A program made the translations under genes and the position numbers. This document shows positions 1-8,432 of a stretch of 64,000 nucleotides of DNA, one piece after another. The notes beneath the pieces were generated by a model. It was not told the DNA's origin and did not search any database. It worked only from the letters and a program-made list of their open reading frames with translations. Location: the NCBI RefSeq assembly GCF_018324205.1, contig NZ_AP023356.1, positions 4,880,001 to 4,944,000 on the forward strand. The letters run 5' to 3'. Within the stretch, counting starts at the first letter, position 1; each line of letters opens with the position of its first letter. This DNA comes from Actinoplanes ianthinogenes. Lineage in GTDB: Bacteria > Actinomycetota > Actinomycetes > Mycobacteriales > Micromonosporaceae.

Positions 1-1066
<1,066 letters not shown>

Positions 1067-1174
1067 ACCCTAAATTTTATGCTTAGCGTCCACTGTGTGA
1101 TTCACAGCAAACGAACAACCACCCCGGTTGGTGAACAGCCACCTGGGTTGCTGGTTGGTTCTGCTGATGGCTGT

Positions 1175-1291
1175 TTCGGTGGTCATAGCGGAGGGGAAAC
1201 GCCCGGTTACATTCCGAACCCGGTAGCTAAGCCCTCCAGCGCCGATGGTACTGCACTCGGGAGGGTGTGGGAGAGTAGGACGCCGCCGGAC
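1175..1291 (+). rRNA. 5S ribosomal RNA
   Basis: A 5S rRNA follows the 23S after a spacer of about 110 bases, the standard bacterial order. Recognisable blocks are GGTGGTCATAGCG near the 5' end, CCCGGTTACATTCCGAACCCG in the loop B/C region (about 1201-1221), and GGGAGAGTAGGACGCCGCC near the 3' end. The ends pair as the terminal stem, giving a length near 117. The exact ends may be off by a few bases. Confidence 0.97.
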
Positions 1292-1302
1292 TCAACGTGA
1301 AT

Positions 1303-1340
1303 GGAACGCCCACCCTTTCGGGGGTGGGCGTTCCTTTTTT
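1303..1340 (+). terminator. Intrinsic terminator of the rRNA operon
   Basis: A perfect GC-rich hairpin (GGAACGCCCACCC paired with GGGTGGGCGTTCC) is followed by a run of six T. It sits 12 bases after the 5S end, so it most likely ends the rRNA transcript. Confidence 0.95.
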
Positions 1341-1359
1341 ATGCCCGGAAACAAGAAAG

Positions 1360-1396
1360 AGCCCCGCCCACCGATCATGGTGGGCGGGGCTTTTTG
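1360..1396. terminator. Bidirectional terminator between 5S rRNA and phytase
   Basis: A 13-bp perfect stem (AGCCCCGCCCACC paired with GGTGGGCGGGGCT, loop GATCAT) has a T-run on the plus side and a CTTTCTT tract on the minus side. It lies between the rRNA operon and the 3' end of the convergent phytase gene. It probably works as a backup for the rRNA terminator and as the phytase terminator. Confidence 0.9.
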
Positions 1397-1431
1397 CGTT
1401 TGTGGAGCTGCTGGGCGTACGGAAAGAGGGG

Positions 1432-2652
1432 TTAGATCTTGGTGATGTGGAGGCTGCGCCAGTCGACGAACTTGAAGTTGGTGCTGGGGCGGCCGGCGTC
1501 GGGGGTGTTCTCGCCGTCGTGGAGGACCAGAAGGCCCTTCGGGTAACCGGGGAGGGCTACCGAGGTGGCGGCGGCACCGTCGGAGTGCTGGACGCCGTCG
1601 ACGCCGGGGCCGTCGGTGACGGCGAAGAGGGTGACCGGGCGGTTGGTGCGGCGGTCGTAGACGTAGAACGTGCTGTCGCCCTGGCTGGAAACGATCAGAT
1701 AGCCGTCTCGCTTGCCGGTCGAGTAGATCGTGGCGCCCTCGACGTCGGCGGTGATCCTGCCCCCGAAGCCGGGGTCGTTCGCGGCGTCCAGGACGCACTC
1801 CTCGGCGTCGGCGTCCCAGGTCGCCGGGATGCCGTACTCCTTAACCTTCTCGACGATCCGCGGGATGCTGTCGAACGTGCCGCCCCGGAGGTTGATCTTC
1901 CAGAGCGCGACGTCCTCCTGAGCGGCGTAGAGCACGCCGGCCTCGGCGTCCACCACCATGCCCTCGACCTGCGGGCCCTCGCCCGGCTCCTCGCACGGTG
2001 ACCAGGTGCCGCCGTTCGGCAGGCGGAACGAGCTGGGCAGGTCCAGGGTGTCCGAGGTGCGGTAGGTGACCTTGCCGTGCCTCTCCTCCAGGCGGAAGAT
2101 CCCCAGGCGGGTGCTGTGCCGGCGACTGACGACGGCGTACCGGTCATAGGTGGCCAGGCCGTAACCGGTGGCCTGCTCCTCGACCTCGGCCTGGTCCTTG
2201 GCGAAGAGCAGCGGCGCGTCGGCCGACGTGACGTCGATCAGGCCGGCCGCGGTGATCCGGTAGATGCGCAGCTTGTCCAGGCCGCGGTCGGTCACGACGG
2301 CCAGGTCGACGCGCTGGGTGCCGAGCTTGAAGCCGGAGATCAGGTCGACGTTGTTGAAGCGCCCGCCGTCCGGGGTCGCGATCGACTGGATCTCGCGCCC
2401 GCTGAGGTCGTAGACCCGCAGGCCGCCGTTCTTGGCGGTGCCGATCACCAGGCTGCGGGCCTTGTTCGCCTGGTTGACCCAGATCGCGGGATCGTCGGCG
2501 TCGGCGTTGCCACCGAGGTCGTCGTCGTACAGAGCCGGGGTTTCGATCTTCGCGGTGGTCCCGCGGACCGGCCGCTCGGAGGCGAACGCCGGCGTGCCGG
2601 CGGCCAGCGTGGTCAGAGCCACGAGGGCGGCGATTCCCGAAGTTCGTTGCAT
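1432..2652 (-). CDS. Secreted beta-propeller 3-phytase
   Basis: The 406-residue product starts with a Sec signal peptide (MQRTSGIAALVALTTLAAG, likely cleaved after AFA near residue 24). The mature part looks like the six-bladed beta-propeller phytase family: DDPAIWVN in the first blade, GGRFNNVDLISGF, several calcium-binding-type acidic loops, and GVLYAAQEDVALWKINL. These enzymes release phosphate from myo-inositol hexakisphosphate outside the cell. The gene is monocistronic and faces the rRNA operon. Two 11-bp direct repeats about 60 bases upstream suggest phosphate control. Family assignment is firm; positional specificity is by family only. Confidence 0.9.
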   Translation of the reverse strand: MQRTSGIAALVALTTLAAGTPAFASERPVRGTTAKIETPALYDDDLGGNADADDPAIWVNQANKARSLVIGTAKNGGLRVYDLSGREIQSIATPDGGRFNNVDLISGFKLGTQRVDLAVVTDRGLDKLRIYRITAAGLIDVTSADAPLLFAKDQAEVEEQATGYGLATYDRYAVVSRRHSTRLGIFRLEERHGKVTYRTSDTLDLPSSFRLPNGGTWSPCEEPGEGPQVEGMVVDAEAGVLYAAQEDVALWKINLRGGTFDSIPRIVEKVKEYGIPATWDADAEECVLDAANDPGFGGRITADVEGATIYSTGKRDGYLIVSSQGDSTFYVYDRRTNRPVTLFAVTDGPGVDGVQHSDGAAATSVALPGYPKGLLVLHDGENTPDAGRPSTNFKFVDWRSLHITKI

Positions 2653-2711
2653 GGATCATGAGGATTCCCGATCCAGCTGTCCGCAAGGTGGCCGGAGACT
2701 GAACAGGGCAC

Positions 2712-2733
2712 CTAGTCGTTACCTAGCCGTTAC
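2712..2733 (-). promoter_or_regulatory. Tandem 11-bp direct repeat upstream of phytase, possible PHO-type box
   Basis: Two adjacent units, CTAGTCGTTAC and CTAGCCGTTAC on the plus strand, differ at one base and begin 60 bases upstream of the phytase ATG. On the phytase strand each unit reads GTAACGrCTAG. An 11-bp direct-repeat period is typical of PhoP/RegX3-type OmpR regulators. The unit does not match the known GTTCACC core closely, so the regulator is an inference from geometry and from the phosphate-scavenging gene. Confidence 0.45.
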
Positions 2734-2815
2734 ATCAATCCCAGAACCAAGGTCGCGAACGCCGCATCGCACCATATGACAGCGACACAGAACGCTTTGG
2801 GGAATGAGGAACGAA

Positions 2816-3505
2816 ATGCGGCGCACGACAGTGGTAATGGTGGCGGTCATGGCAGCGGGTCTGGCCGTTCTCACCGCTTGCGGGAATGCACCCGAGCACG
2901 TGAGTGGCGCGGCCGAGCCGGCCGGTGGGGTCGTCGCGGCGAGCTCCGCCCCGGCGGCGACGCCGAGCGTCAGCCCCTCGGCGACGGCGGCCTCGGCCGC
3001 GGCGACGCCGAGCCGCACGAAGTCGACCCCCACCAACGAGCCGGTCGCCGGCCAGCACACCTTCGGGCCCGATCGGTTCGGTGCCCTGAAGATCGGGATG
3101 ACCGTGGCGCAGGCCGAGAAGACCGGTCGGCTGGGCACCTACCGGGACGGCCCGGACCACAACGGGTGCGGGTCCGCCCCGCTCAAGGGCGCGACTGACG
3201 ACGCCGCGGACGCGGTGATCTTCAACGGTAAGCAGGGACTGGTCTTCATCCCGGGTTACGGCAAGGTCCGCACGCCGGAAGGCATCGGAATCGGTAGCAC
3301 GATCGCGCAGGTGAAGGCGGCCTACGCAGATTTCGAACCGATTGCCATGTACAAGACGGACGCCAATGGAACGGAGACCTACGACGACGGGCGGGCCTGG
3401 GCGGACCGGAGCGACAAGGACGGCATTCACTACCGGCTCATGTTCGCCAAGGGGAAGGTCACCCAGCTCGGTCTCGAAGACGACGAGCACGGCTGCTACG
3501 AGTGA
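2816..3505 (+). CDS. Putative lipoprotein of unknown function
   Basis: A 229-residue exported lipoprotein. The N-terminus MRRTTVVMVAVMAAG leads to a lipobox LTAC with Cys near residue 21. An Ala/Ser/Thr/Pro linker follows to about residue 80, then a compact domain of about 150 residues starting FGPDRFGALKIGMTVAQAE. The KIGMT pattern is common in small actinobacterial secreted domains with no assigned function. The ATG at 2816 is preferred because GAGGA lies five bases upstream; an in-frame ATG at 2804 has no good spacing. A decayed paralogue follows at 3540. I do not recognise a function. Confidence 0.8.
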   Translation: MRRTTVVMVAVMAAGLAVLTACGNAPEHVSGAAEPAGGVVAASSAPAATPSVSPSATAASAAATPSRTKSTPTNEPVAGQHTFGPDRFGALKIGMTVAQAEKTGRLGTYRDGPDHNGCGSAPLKGATDDAADAVIFNGKQGLVFIPGYGKVRTPEGIGIGSTIAQVKAAYADFEPIAMYKTDANGTETYDDGRAWADRSDKDGIHYRLMFAKGKVTQLGLEDDEHGCYE

Positions 3506-3539
3506 CCATCCGTTCCGAAAACTTGTGAAGGGGAAGACG

Positions 3540-3964
3540 ATGATTCGGCGTACGAAAGAAATTGTTGGTGTTGTTCTTGGGCTGGCGATTCTGAGCGGGT
3601 GTGCTTCCTCGCCGCAGCGGGTGGGTGGCGACGCGGTGCCCGTGGGGGCGCAGTCACCGGAGCCGGTGGCGAGCGGGCGTCCGGTGGCGAGCAGCGCGAC
3701 GCCGGTCGCTACCGATTCCTCACCGCCCGCGACCACCACCAGCCGGCCCGCCGCTAGGAAGGTCTTGCTCGGGCCGGACGGGTTCGGTGAGCTGAAGCTG
3801 GGGATGCCGCGGTCCAAGGCGCTCAAGACCGGGCTGCTCGACGACGCGGACGCCGAGGAGCAGAAGGTGTGGCCCGGCTGCTACACCTGTACACCTTCTC
3901 GACCCGGAACGGGAAGATTGAATTCCTGGGTCTGACCCTGCGGGACGGACCCTGCCTGGACTGA
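3540..3964 (+). pseudogene. Decayed paralogue of the upstream lipoprotein (deletion plus frameshift)
   Basis: The frame starting at 3540 (AAGGGG at good spacing) encodes a lipoprotein leader (VVLGLAILSGC), a Ser/Thr/Pro linker, and GPDGFGELKLGMPRSKALKTG, matching GPDRFGALKIGMTVAQAEKTG of the preceding protein. About 20 residues later, just after WPGC, the frame runs into unrelated sequence and stops at 3935. One frame over, 3884-3964 encodes HLYTFSTRNGKIEFLGL then DGPCLD, which aligns with the paralogue's C-terminus (HYRLMFAKGKVTQLGL, EHGCYE). So roughly 80 codons of the middle are missing and the end is out of frame. The leader and ribosome site are intact, so a truncated 131-residue lipoprotein could still be made. 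Confidence 0.7.
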
Positions 3965-3976
3965 CGCGACTACGCG

Positions 3977-5296
3977 TCAGCCCAGCCGGAGAGTGTGCAG
4001 GATGTCGTCGGTGCGGTCGGGGCCGCCGTCCTGCCGGATCTGTAGATAGACACCGCTGGTGGGGCCGGGCAGGAGCACCTCGCTGTACGAGAGGCCGGTG
4101 CCGCCGCAAGCCGTCCAGCGCCACACCTGGCCGCTCAGGCCACCGGCGACCACCCTCCGAGCCGGCTGCCGGGCACAGGTCTTGTGGACGGGCAGAGTGG
4201 CGCCGACCGGTTCCCGGATCCAGTAGCTGGTGCCGGCGAGAACAGCGGGCGAGGTGGCCGCCGGATCGGTCAGGTTGGCGCCGACCTGGAGACCGGGCTG
4301 CTTCCCGCCGGGCAGGGCGATCGACGCCGGGTCCCAGCCACCGTCGCGCAGGTGGCGGGACCAGGACGCGGGCACCGCGACCGAGACGGCGACCGGGCCG
4401 TCGGCGGAACTGACCCGGTACCAGCCGGGCGGGGTGCCCTGCGGGACCACCGCACCACCGGCCACGGCCAGCGCGGCCAAGCCCACGGCCGTCCCGGCGA
4501 ACCGGCTCACCCGGCGGCTCGGGGAGATGCTCAGCGCCTCGGCGAACGCGGCCGCGGTGGGCCAGCGACGCTCCCGGTCCGGGTCAAGGGCGCGCAGCAC
4601 GGCCCGGTCGATCTGCTTCGAGACCCCCGGGCGCAGTTTCGACGGCGGGGTCACCGCGCCGGGGCGGGGCGGCTTGCCGGTCAGCATCTCGTAGGTCAGG
4701 GCGCCGATCGCGTGCACGTCGACGCGGACGTCCAGGCCGCCGCCGGGAAGGCTCTGCTCCGGGGCCATGTAGCCCGGGGTGCCGGCCACCACGGTGAACC
4801 CCGAGGCCTGCGCGATCTCCTTGGCCAGCCCCAGATCGGCGACCAGTACCCGCTCGTCGCCGCGGACCGTGTCGAAGAGCACATTCGACGGCTTCAGGTC
4901 GCGGTGCAGCACCCCGGACTGGTGCAGGATCGTCACCGCCTGCGCGATGTCGCCGGCGGTGCGCAGGGCGGCGCCGATCGGCATCGGCCCGTCGACCAGG
5001 CGGTCGGCCAGGGTGCCGCCGGCCGCGTAGGTCATCACCTGGTAGGGCCGGCCGTCCGGGAGCTCGCCGAAGTCGTGCACCCGGACCAGCCGTTCCGAGT
5101 CGGCCCGGCGCAGCACCTGGGCCTCCTGCTCGAACCGGGCCCGGACATCCGGGTGGTGCGCCCAATTGTCGGCCAGCACTTTGATCGCGACCTGGGACTC
5201 GAGGACGTCATCCTCGGCAAGCCACACGGTGGCGAACGCGCCGGAGCCGAGGCGTCCGGTAACTCGGTATCGACCGATCACAGTTGGTGCGGGCAC
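3977..5296 (-). CDS. Membrane-anchored Ser/Thr protein kinase (PknB type)
   Basis: The 439-residue protein has a complete Hanks-type kinase domain at about residues 9-255: GSGAFATV glycine loop (18-25), catalytic Lys in AIKV (39), HRDLKPSN with catalytic Asp133, the metal motif as DLG rather than DFG (154-156), and GTPGYMAPE (172-180). A single membrane segment follows at about 266-285, then an extracytoplasmic domain of about 150 residues with no PASTA repeats. The start is GTG at 5296. It is divergent from an ECF sigma gene with only 41 bases between them. Known kinase-linked ECF systems activate the sigma factor by phosphorylation, so a functional pair is likely but inferred. Confidence 0.9.
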   Translation of the reverse strand: MPAPTVIGRYRVTGRLGSGAFATVWLAEDDVLESQVAIKVLADNWAHHPDVRARFEQEAQVLRRADSERLVRVHDFGELPDGRPYQVMTYAAGGTLADRLVDGPMPIGAALRTAGDIAQAVTILHQSGVLHRDLKPSNVLFDTVRGDERVLVADLGLAKEIAQASGFTVVAGTPGYMAPEQSLPGGGLDVRVDVHAIGALTYEMLTGKPPRPGAVTPPSKLRPGVSKQIDRAVLRALDPDRERRWPTAAAFAEALSISPSRRVSRFAGTAVGLAALAVAGGAVVPQGTPPGWYRVSSADGPVAVSVAVPASWSRHLRDGGWDPASIALPGGKQPGLQVGANLTDPAATSPAVLAGTSYWIREPVGATLPVHKTCARQPARRVVAGGLSGQVWRWTACGGTGLSYSEVLLPGPTSGVYLQIRQDGGPDRTDDILHTLRLG

Positions 5297-5313
5297 GTTC
5301 GTATTATGAACGT
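5295..5313. promoter_or_regulatory. Inverted repeat over shared divergent -10 region (kinase / ECF sigma)
   Basis: ACGTTC-7-GAACGT is a perfect 6-bp-arm palindrome. Its centre holds TATTAT (5302-5307), a near-consensus -10 for the sigma gene. The opposite strand reads CATAAT, placed five or six bases before the kinase GTG, which would make the kinase transcript leaderless. The repeat could bind one regulator acting on both genes. No convincing -35 element is visible on either side. Confidence 0.5.
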
Positions 5314-5337
5314 CACTGCATCGGGGGAAGTTGATCT

Positions 5338-5886
5338 ATGGCGCGCGATGATGACCAGGAAGAACTCGGCCGGCGGGCGGCTGCCGGCGACCGGGCCGCG
5401 CTGGAGGCCCTGCTCGGCCGGATCCAGCCGTCGGTGCTGCGGCGATGCGCCCGGTTCCTGCCCTGCTATCAGGACGCCGAGGAGGCCTGCCAGGACGTGC
5501 TGCTGCAGGTGGCGCGGAACATCGGCAAGTTCCGGGGGGACTCGAAGTTCAGCACGTGGTTGCACGTCATCATCGCGAACAGCTCGCGGCAGACGTACCG
5601 GTCGCTGAAGCGGCGGGCGGTCGAGCAGGCACACGAGGCGCCGCCGATCGACGTGCCGGACGCTCGTACCACCAGCGTCATCGCCGGGTCCCGGCTGGAC
5701 CTGCTGGACGCTCTGGACCGGTTGGAGACGCGCAATCCTGACCTCGTCGGGCCGGTGGTGCTGCGGGACATCTGCCAGCTCGACTACCGGGAGATCGCCG
5801 AGCACCTGGGTATTCCGGAGGGGACGGTGAAGTCTCGGATCCATCAGGGGCGGGTGCAGGTCCGGGAGTACTTGGGCGCCGGTTAA
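5338..5886 (+). CDS. ECF RNA polymerase sigma factor
   Basis: A 182-residue sigma-70 family protein with region 2 at about residues 25-90 (CYQDAEEACQDVLLQ, then FSTWLHVIIAN) and region 4 at about 130-180 (LDYREIAEHLGIPEGTVKSR helix-turn-helix). GGGGGAAG lies upstream of the ATG. No anti-sigma factor gene is adjacent; the neighbour is a divergent Ser/Thr kinase. ECF groups linked to kinases are known (for example EcfP/PknT in Vibrio parahaemolyticus) and depend on phosphorylation of the sigma factor. The same control is an inference here. Confidence 0.9.
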   Translation: MARDDDQEELGRRAAAGDRAALEALLGRIQPSVLRRCARFLPCYQDAEEACQDVLLQVARNIGKFRGDSKFSTWLHVIIANSSRQTYRSLKRRAVEQAHEAPPIDVPDARTTSVIAGSRLDLLDALDRLETRNPDLVGPVVLRDICQLDYREIAEHLGIPEGTVKSRIHQGRVQVREYLGAG

Positions 5887-5957
5887 TCGGAGGCGGTCGC
5901 GGCGCGGCGGGTACATGATTGCGGAACGGATGGCGGTGGGTAGGCTGGCATCCGGAT

Positions 5958-6029
5958 GGGCTGCTAGCTCAATGGCAGAGCTGTGGACTTTTAATCCATA
6001 GGTTCAGGGTTCGAGTCCCTGGCGGCCCA
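5958..6029 (+). tRNA. tRNA-Lys (anticodon TTT)
   Basis: A full cloverleaf can be folded. The acceptor GGGCTGC pairs with GCGGCCC (one G-T). The D arm is GCTC/GAGC, the anticodon stem GTGGA/TCCAT encloses loop CTTTTAA, and the T arm is CAGGG/CCCTG with loop TTCGAGT. The anticodon is TTT (lysine). The 3' CCA is not encoded. Confidence 0.97.
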
Positions 6030-6038
6030 CGACCTTGG

Positions 6039-6085
6039 CCGCCCCCTGTCCGCGGAAAGCGCGGACCGGGGGCGGTCGTCTTGTC
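6039..6085 (+). terminator. Terminator-like hairpin after tRNA-Lys
   Basis: CCGCCCCCTGTCCGCG pairs with CGCGGACCGGGGGCGG around a GAAAG loop with one mismatch (stem 6039-6075). A T-rich tract (TCGTCTTGTCT) follows. It begins 10 bases after the tRNA and probably ends its transcript. Confidence 0.8.
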
Positions 6086-6240
6086 TGCTCCGGGGGCCGA
6101 GCCCCCGGACGCCCCGCGTTGCGGGGGTTGCGGTTGTCGGCCAGGGAGCGGACCGCCCCGGGGCTTTTCGTCTCGCGCTTCGCGCATCGGGACGTTTGAT
6201 GGACACTGCGCCGGGGGCCTGCTGTTCGAGGGGGTGCCTG

Positions 6241-6744
6241 GTGGGTGGGGCGTTGCGGTTGGCCGCGGTGGCGATGGTGTTGGTCCTTGGCGGGTGTGAG
6301 TCCGGGGACGACGGTGGGGCTGCCCCGGGGCTGGGTCCCGGGGAGAGCTGGGGGGAGCAGCGCCGGACGGCGGCGGCGGTGCTGGCTCGGCATGACCGGC
6401 AAGGGGCCGGGGCGGTGGGGGATTCTGCCGCCGTGGGATACGGGCTGTCTGTGGGCTCCGCCGTGCTGGATGCTCGCGGGACTCGGATGACGGTGTCGTT
6501 CATCGGGGCGCCGGCGTCGGCGGATCAGCCGTGCGGCAGTGACTATGCCGCTGAGGCGGTCGAGTCGGGTACGGCGGTGGTGGTCATCGTGCTGGAGCAG
6601 CGGCACGGGGGCGGCGGCGAGGTGTGCGCCATGATCGGGGCGTCTCGTACGGCGGTGGTGAACCTGGCGGCGCCGCTGGGGGATCGGGCCGTTCTGGAGA
6701 TCCACGGCGAGGCGGTGCCGGTCACCCGGGCCGGCGCGAGGTGA
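6241..6744 (+). CDS. Putative lipoprotein, function unknown
   Basis: A 167-residue product with a short lipoprotein leader (RLAAVAMVLVLGGC, lipobox Cys near residue 18). The mature region of about 145 residues has no recognised domain; it holds cysteines in QPCGSDY and EVCAMIG that could form a disulphide, and ends VTRAGAR. GTG at 6241 is chosen because GAGGGGG lies five bases upstream; the frame is open further upstream from TTG 6196 but that adds cysteine-rich sequence before the leader. It stands alone between tRNA-Lys and a PH-like gene. Confidence 0.7.
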   Translation: MGGALRLAAVAMVLVLGGCESGDDGGAAPGLGPGESWGEQRRTAAAVLARHDRQGAGAVGDSAAVGYGLSVGSAVLDARGTRMTVSFIGAPASADQPCGSDYAAEAVESGTAVVVIVLEQRHGGGGEVCAMIGASRTAVVNLAAPLGDRAVLEIHGEAVPVTRAGAR

Positions 6745-7100
6745 GGCGTCACACCGTCAGGAGCACGGCGGCTCCCACGCCGGCGAGTGTCGCCGTGACG
6801 GGGATGGCGTAAGCCGTGAGTGGCTTTCCGGCAATCCGGGTTTGCGAGGAAAACACCAGGTCACCGCGGTGATGAGCAAGCGGCTCCACACGGCTGACGG
6901 GGCGAGAGCGTGCTTGGTGGCCTGCCGAGAAGAGCACTCGGTTGGGGTAAGCGGGTCGTCCGGGGCAGGGGGACCAAACCGGTCTCAACGGCACTCTTGG
7001 GTGTGTATTCGCTGGTCACGTTGCGGGTGGCGTGCGAGTGTCAGTGCGGCGTGACGTGGGGGGATGGGGCCCGCCCGGTGCGTCCGGGAACGGAGTGTGT
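6745..7100. other. Intergenic stretch with a possible membrane-protein fragment
   Basis: No convincing complete gene is seen. On the minus strand 6749-6870 an open frame ends in GKPLTAYAIPVTATLAGVGA, then VLLTV, which reads like a C-terminal membrane helix. Its upstream part (6870-6994) is Arg/Pro-rich and unlike a protein start. This may be the tail of a degraded membrane protein or chance. The plus-strand side (7000-7100) carries the leader of the gene at 7101. Confidence 0.3.
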
Positions 7101-7616
7101 GTGGTGGCTGAGTGGGACGACGAGCAGCTGACGGCCGGGTTCCGGTCGATGATGCTGCTGGCCGCGCTGGTGGAGCGGGGTGGCCGGCCGGCGGCGGTGT
7201 CGCCGACGGTGCGGTTGTCGCCGGGGGAGAAGCAGTACGGGTGGCTCCCGGCGGACGTGGCCGGGGACGGGCGCCGGGTCGTGGTGATCACCGATCAGCG
7301 GATCCTGGTGGGCGAGCGGCAGTGGTCGCTGGGGTCCCTGACCGAGGTGCGCAGCGAGCCGGCCGACTGTGCGGTGACCCTGCGGATGCGCGGGCGGCGA
7401 GCGCCGGTGACGCTGAGCGGACCATGGGTGCCGTGGCTGGGCGTGGTGCTCTGCGCGGAGCTGTACAACGCGGCGTTCCCCCCGGAGAAGCGGATCCTGC
7501 CCGGCCCGCGTCGCCCGGCCCGGTCAGTAGACCCAGACCTTCGTTTTCAGCGGCAGCGCGTCGTTGTTCCACATCCAGTTCATCGCGGCGATCGACACCC
7601 GGGCGCAGCCGTGTGA
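7101..7616 (+). CDS. PH-like domain protein, function unknown
   Basis: A protein of about 171 residues. The central segment RRVVVITDQRILVGERQWSL, followed by GSLTEVR, has the pattern of bacterial PH-like (bPH/GRAM) domains, where a new reporter-like beta sheet is read as 'T-D-R-I-L ... W-S-L-x-x-L-x-x-V'. The start could be either of two adjacent GTGs (7101, 7104), with GGAG seven to ten bases upstream. Its last 93 bases overlap the 3' end of the convergent L,D-transpeptidase gene, so its C-terminus (Arg/Pro/His-rich) is probably not a folded domain. Function unknown. Confidence 0.6.
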   Translation: MVAEWDDEQLTAGFRSMMLLAALVERGGRPAAVSPTVRLSPGEKQYGWLPADVAGDGRRVVVITDQRILVGERQWSLGSLTEVRSEPADCAVTLRMRGRRAPVTLSGPWVPWLGVVLCAELYNAAFPPEKRILPGPRRPARSVDPDLRFQRQRVVVPHPVHRGDRHPGAAV

Positions 7617-8315
7617 GGCGGCGTAGGGCGGGACGCTGGTCGCCCCGTGCACCGCGATCCCACCGTTGAAGTATTTCGGGCGCCAGAGCAGGCCCAGCGG
7701 CGCGTGCCGCCAGCCGTCGATCTGCCGGCTCACCTTGAACTTGCCGGGCGGCGTGTGGGCCAGGTGGGTCTCGCCCTCCGACTCGTAATACTCGTTCGAC
7801 CCGGTCGAGGTGTTGAAGATCTGGGTGATCTGCCCGTCCTCGACCAGCATCAGCAGCTGCCGCTTCAGGTTGATCTCGACGGTCCGGCCGCTGGTCGACC
7901 TTGCTTTCGGCCGCACGCCCGCGTCCAGCGCCTTGCGGGTTTTCGGGCCGACGGTGCCGTCCCGGCCGATCCCGGCAGCTTTCTGGAGCGCGAAGATCGC
8001 CTGCTGCGTGGTCCCGCCGAACTTGCCGTCCGCCTTGCCGTTCCAGTAACCCAGCTCGGTCAGGCGTTGTTGCAGGGCCAGCACGTCGGCGCCTTTGGCG
8101 CCGACCTTCAACTTCCGCGCGGGCGCGGAAGGCGTGGGGGTCACGGAGGGCGAGGGCGGCGTGGAGGGTGCGGCGGTGGCGGTGGGCGCGGTCACCGAAG
8201 TTTTCGGTACGCCCGGAGTAGGCGTCCCCTGAGCGCTCGGCGAGCCGGAGTCGCAGCCGGCGGCCAGCGTCAGCGCCGTCGCCGCGGCGACCGTGAACGC
8301 CAGAACTCTCCGCAC
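7524..8315 (-). CDS. L,D-transpeptidase lipoprotein with peptidoglycan-binding domain
   Basis: A 263-residue lipoprotein. The leader ends in the lipobox LAAGC (Cys20), followed by a Thr/Pro/Ser linker to about residue 68. A PG_binding_1 domain spans about 70-130 (KGADVLALQQRLTELGYWNG and GTVGPKTRKALDAG). A YkuD catalytic domain runs from about 142 to 262 with the active-site motif SHGCAR (Cys237, His235) and the upstream HG of AVHG. These enzymes make 3-3 cross-links in peptidoglycan using a Cys nucleophile. Monocistronic; converges with the gene at 7101. Confidence 0.93.
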   Translation of the reverse strand: MRRVLAFTVAAATALTLAAGCDSGSPSAQGTPTPGVPKTSVTAPTATAAPSTPPSPSVTPTPSAPARKLKVGAKGADVLALQQRLTELGYWNGKADGKFGGTTQQAIFALQKAAGIGRDGTVGPKTRKALDAGVRPKARSTSGRTVEINLKRQLLMLVEDGQITQIFNTSTGSNEYYESEGETHLAHTPPGKFKVSRQIDGWRHAPLGLLWRPKYFNGGIAVHGATSVPPYAASHGCARVSIAAMNWMWNNDALPLKTKVWVY

Positions 8316-8432
8316 CGGGACCTCCCTCGTCGATCAGCCGGGTCAGTGTAGTTACCCATTCACAACCGTCCACCGATGAATGTGGGCCGTCCACCCGCCC
8401 GGGGCGAAAAAAGAGTCAAGTAGTCTTCGGCT

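Noticed and set aside
1094..1110. CRP-like TGTGA..TCACA in the 23S-5S spacer
   Set aside because: The half sites are separated by one base instead of six and lie in transcribed rRNA spacer.
6749..6994. 81-residue minus-strand membrane protein
   Set aside because: Only the last 30 residues look like protein; there is no ribosome site or plausible N-terminus, so it is listed only as a possible fragment.
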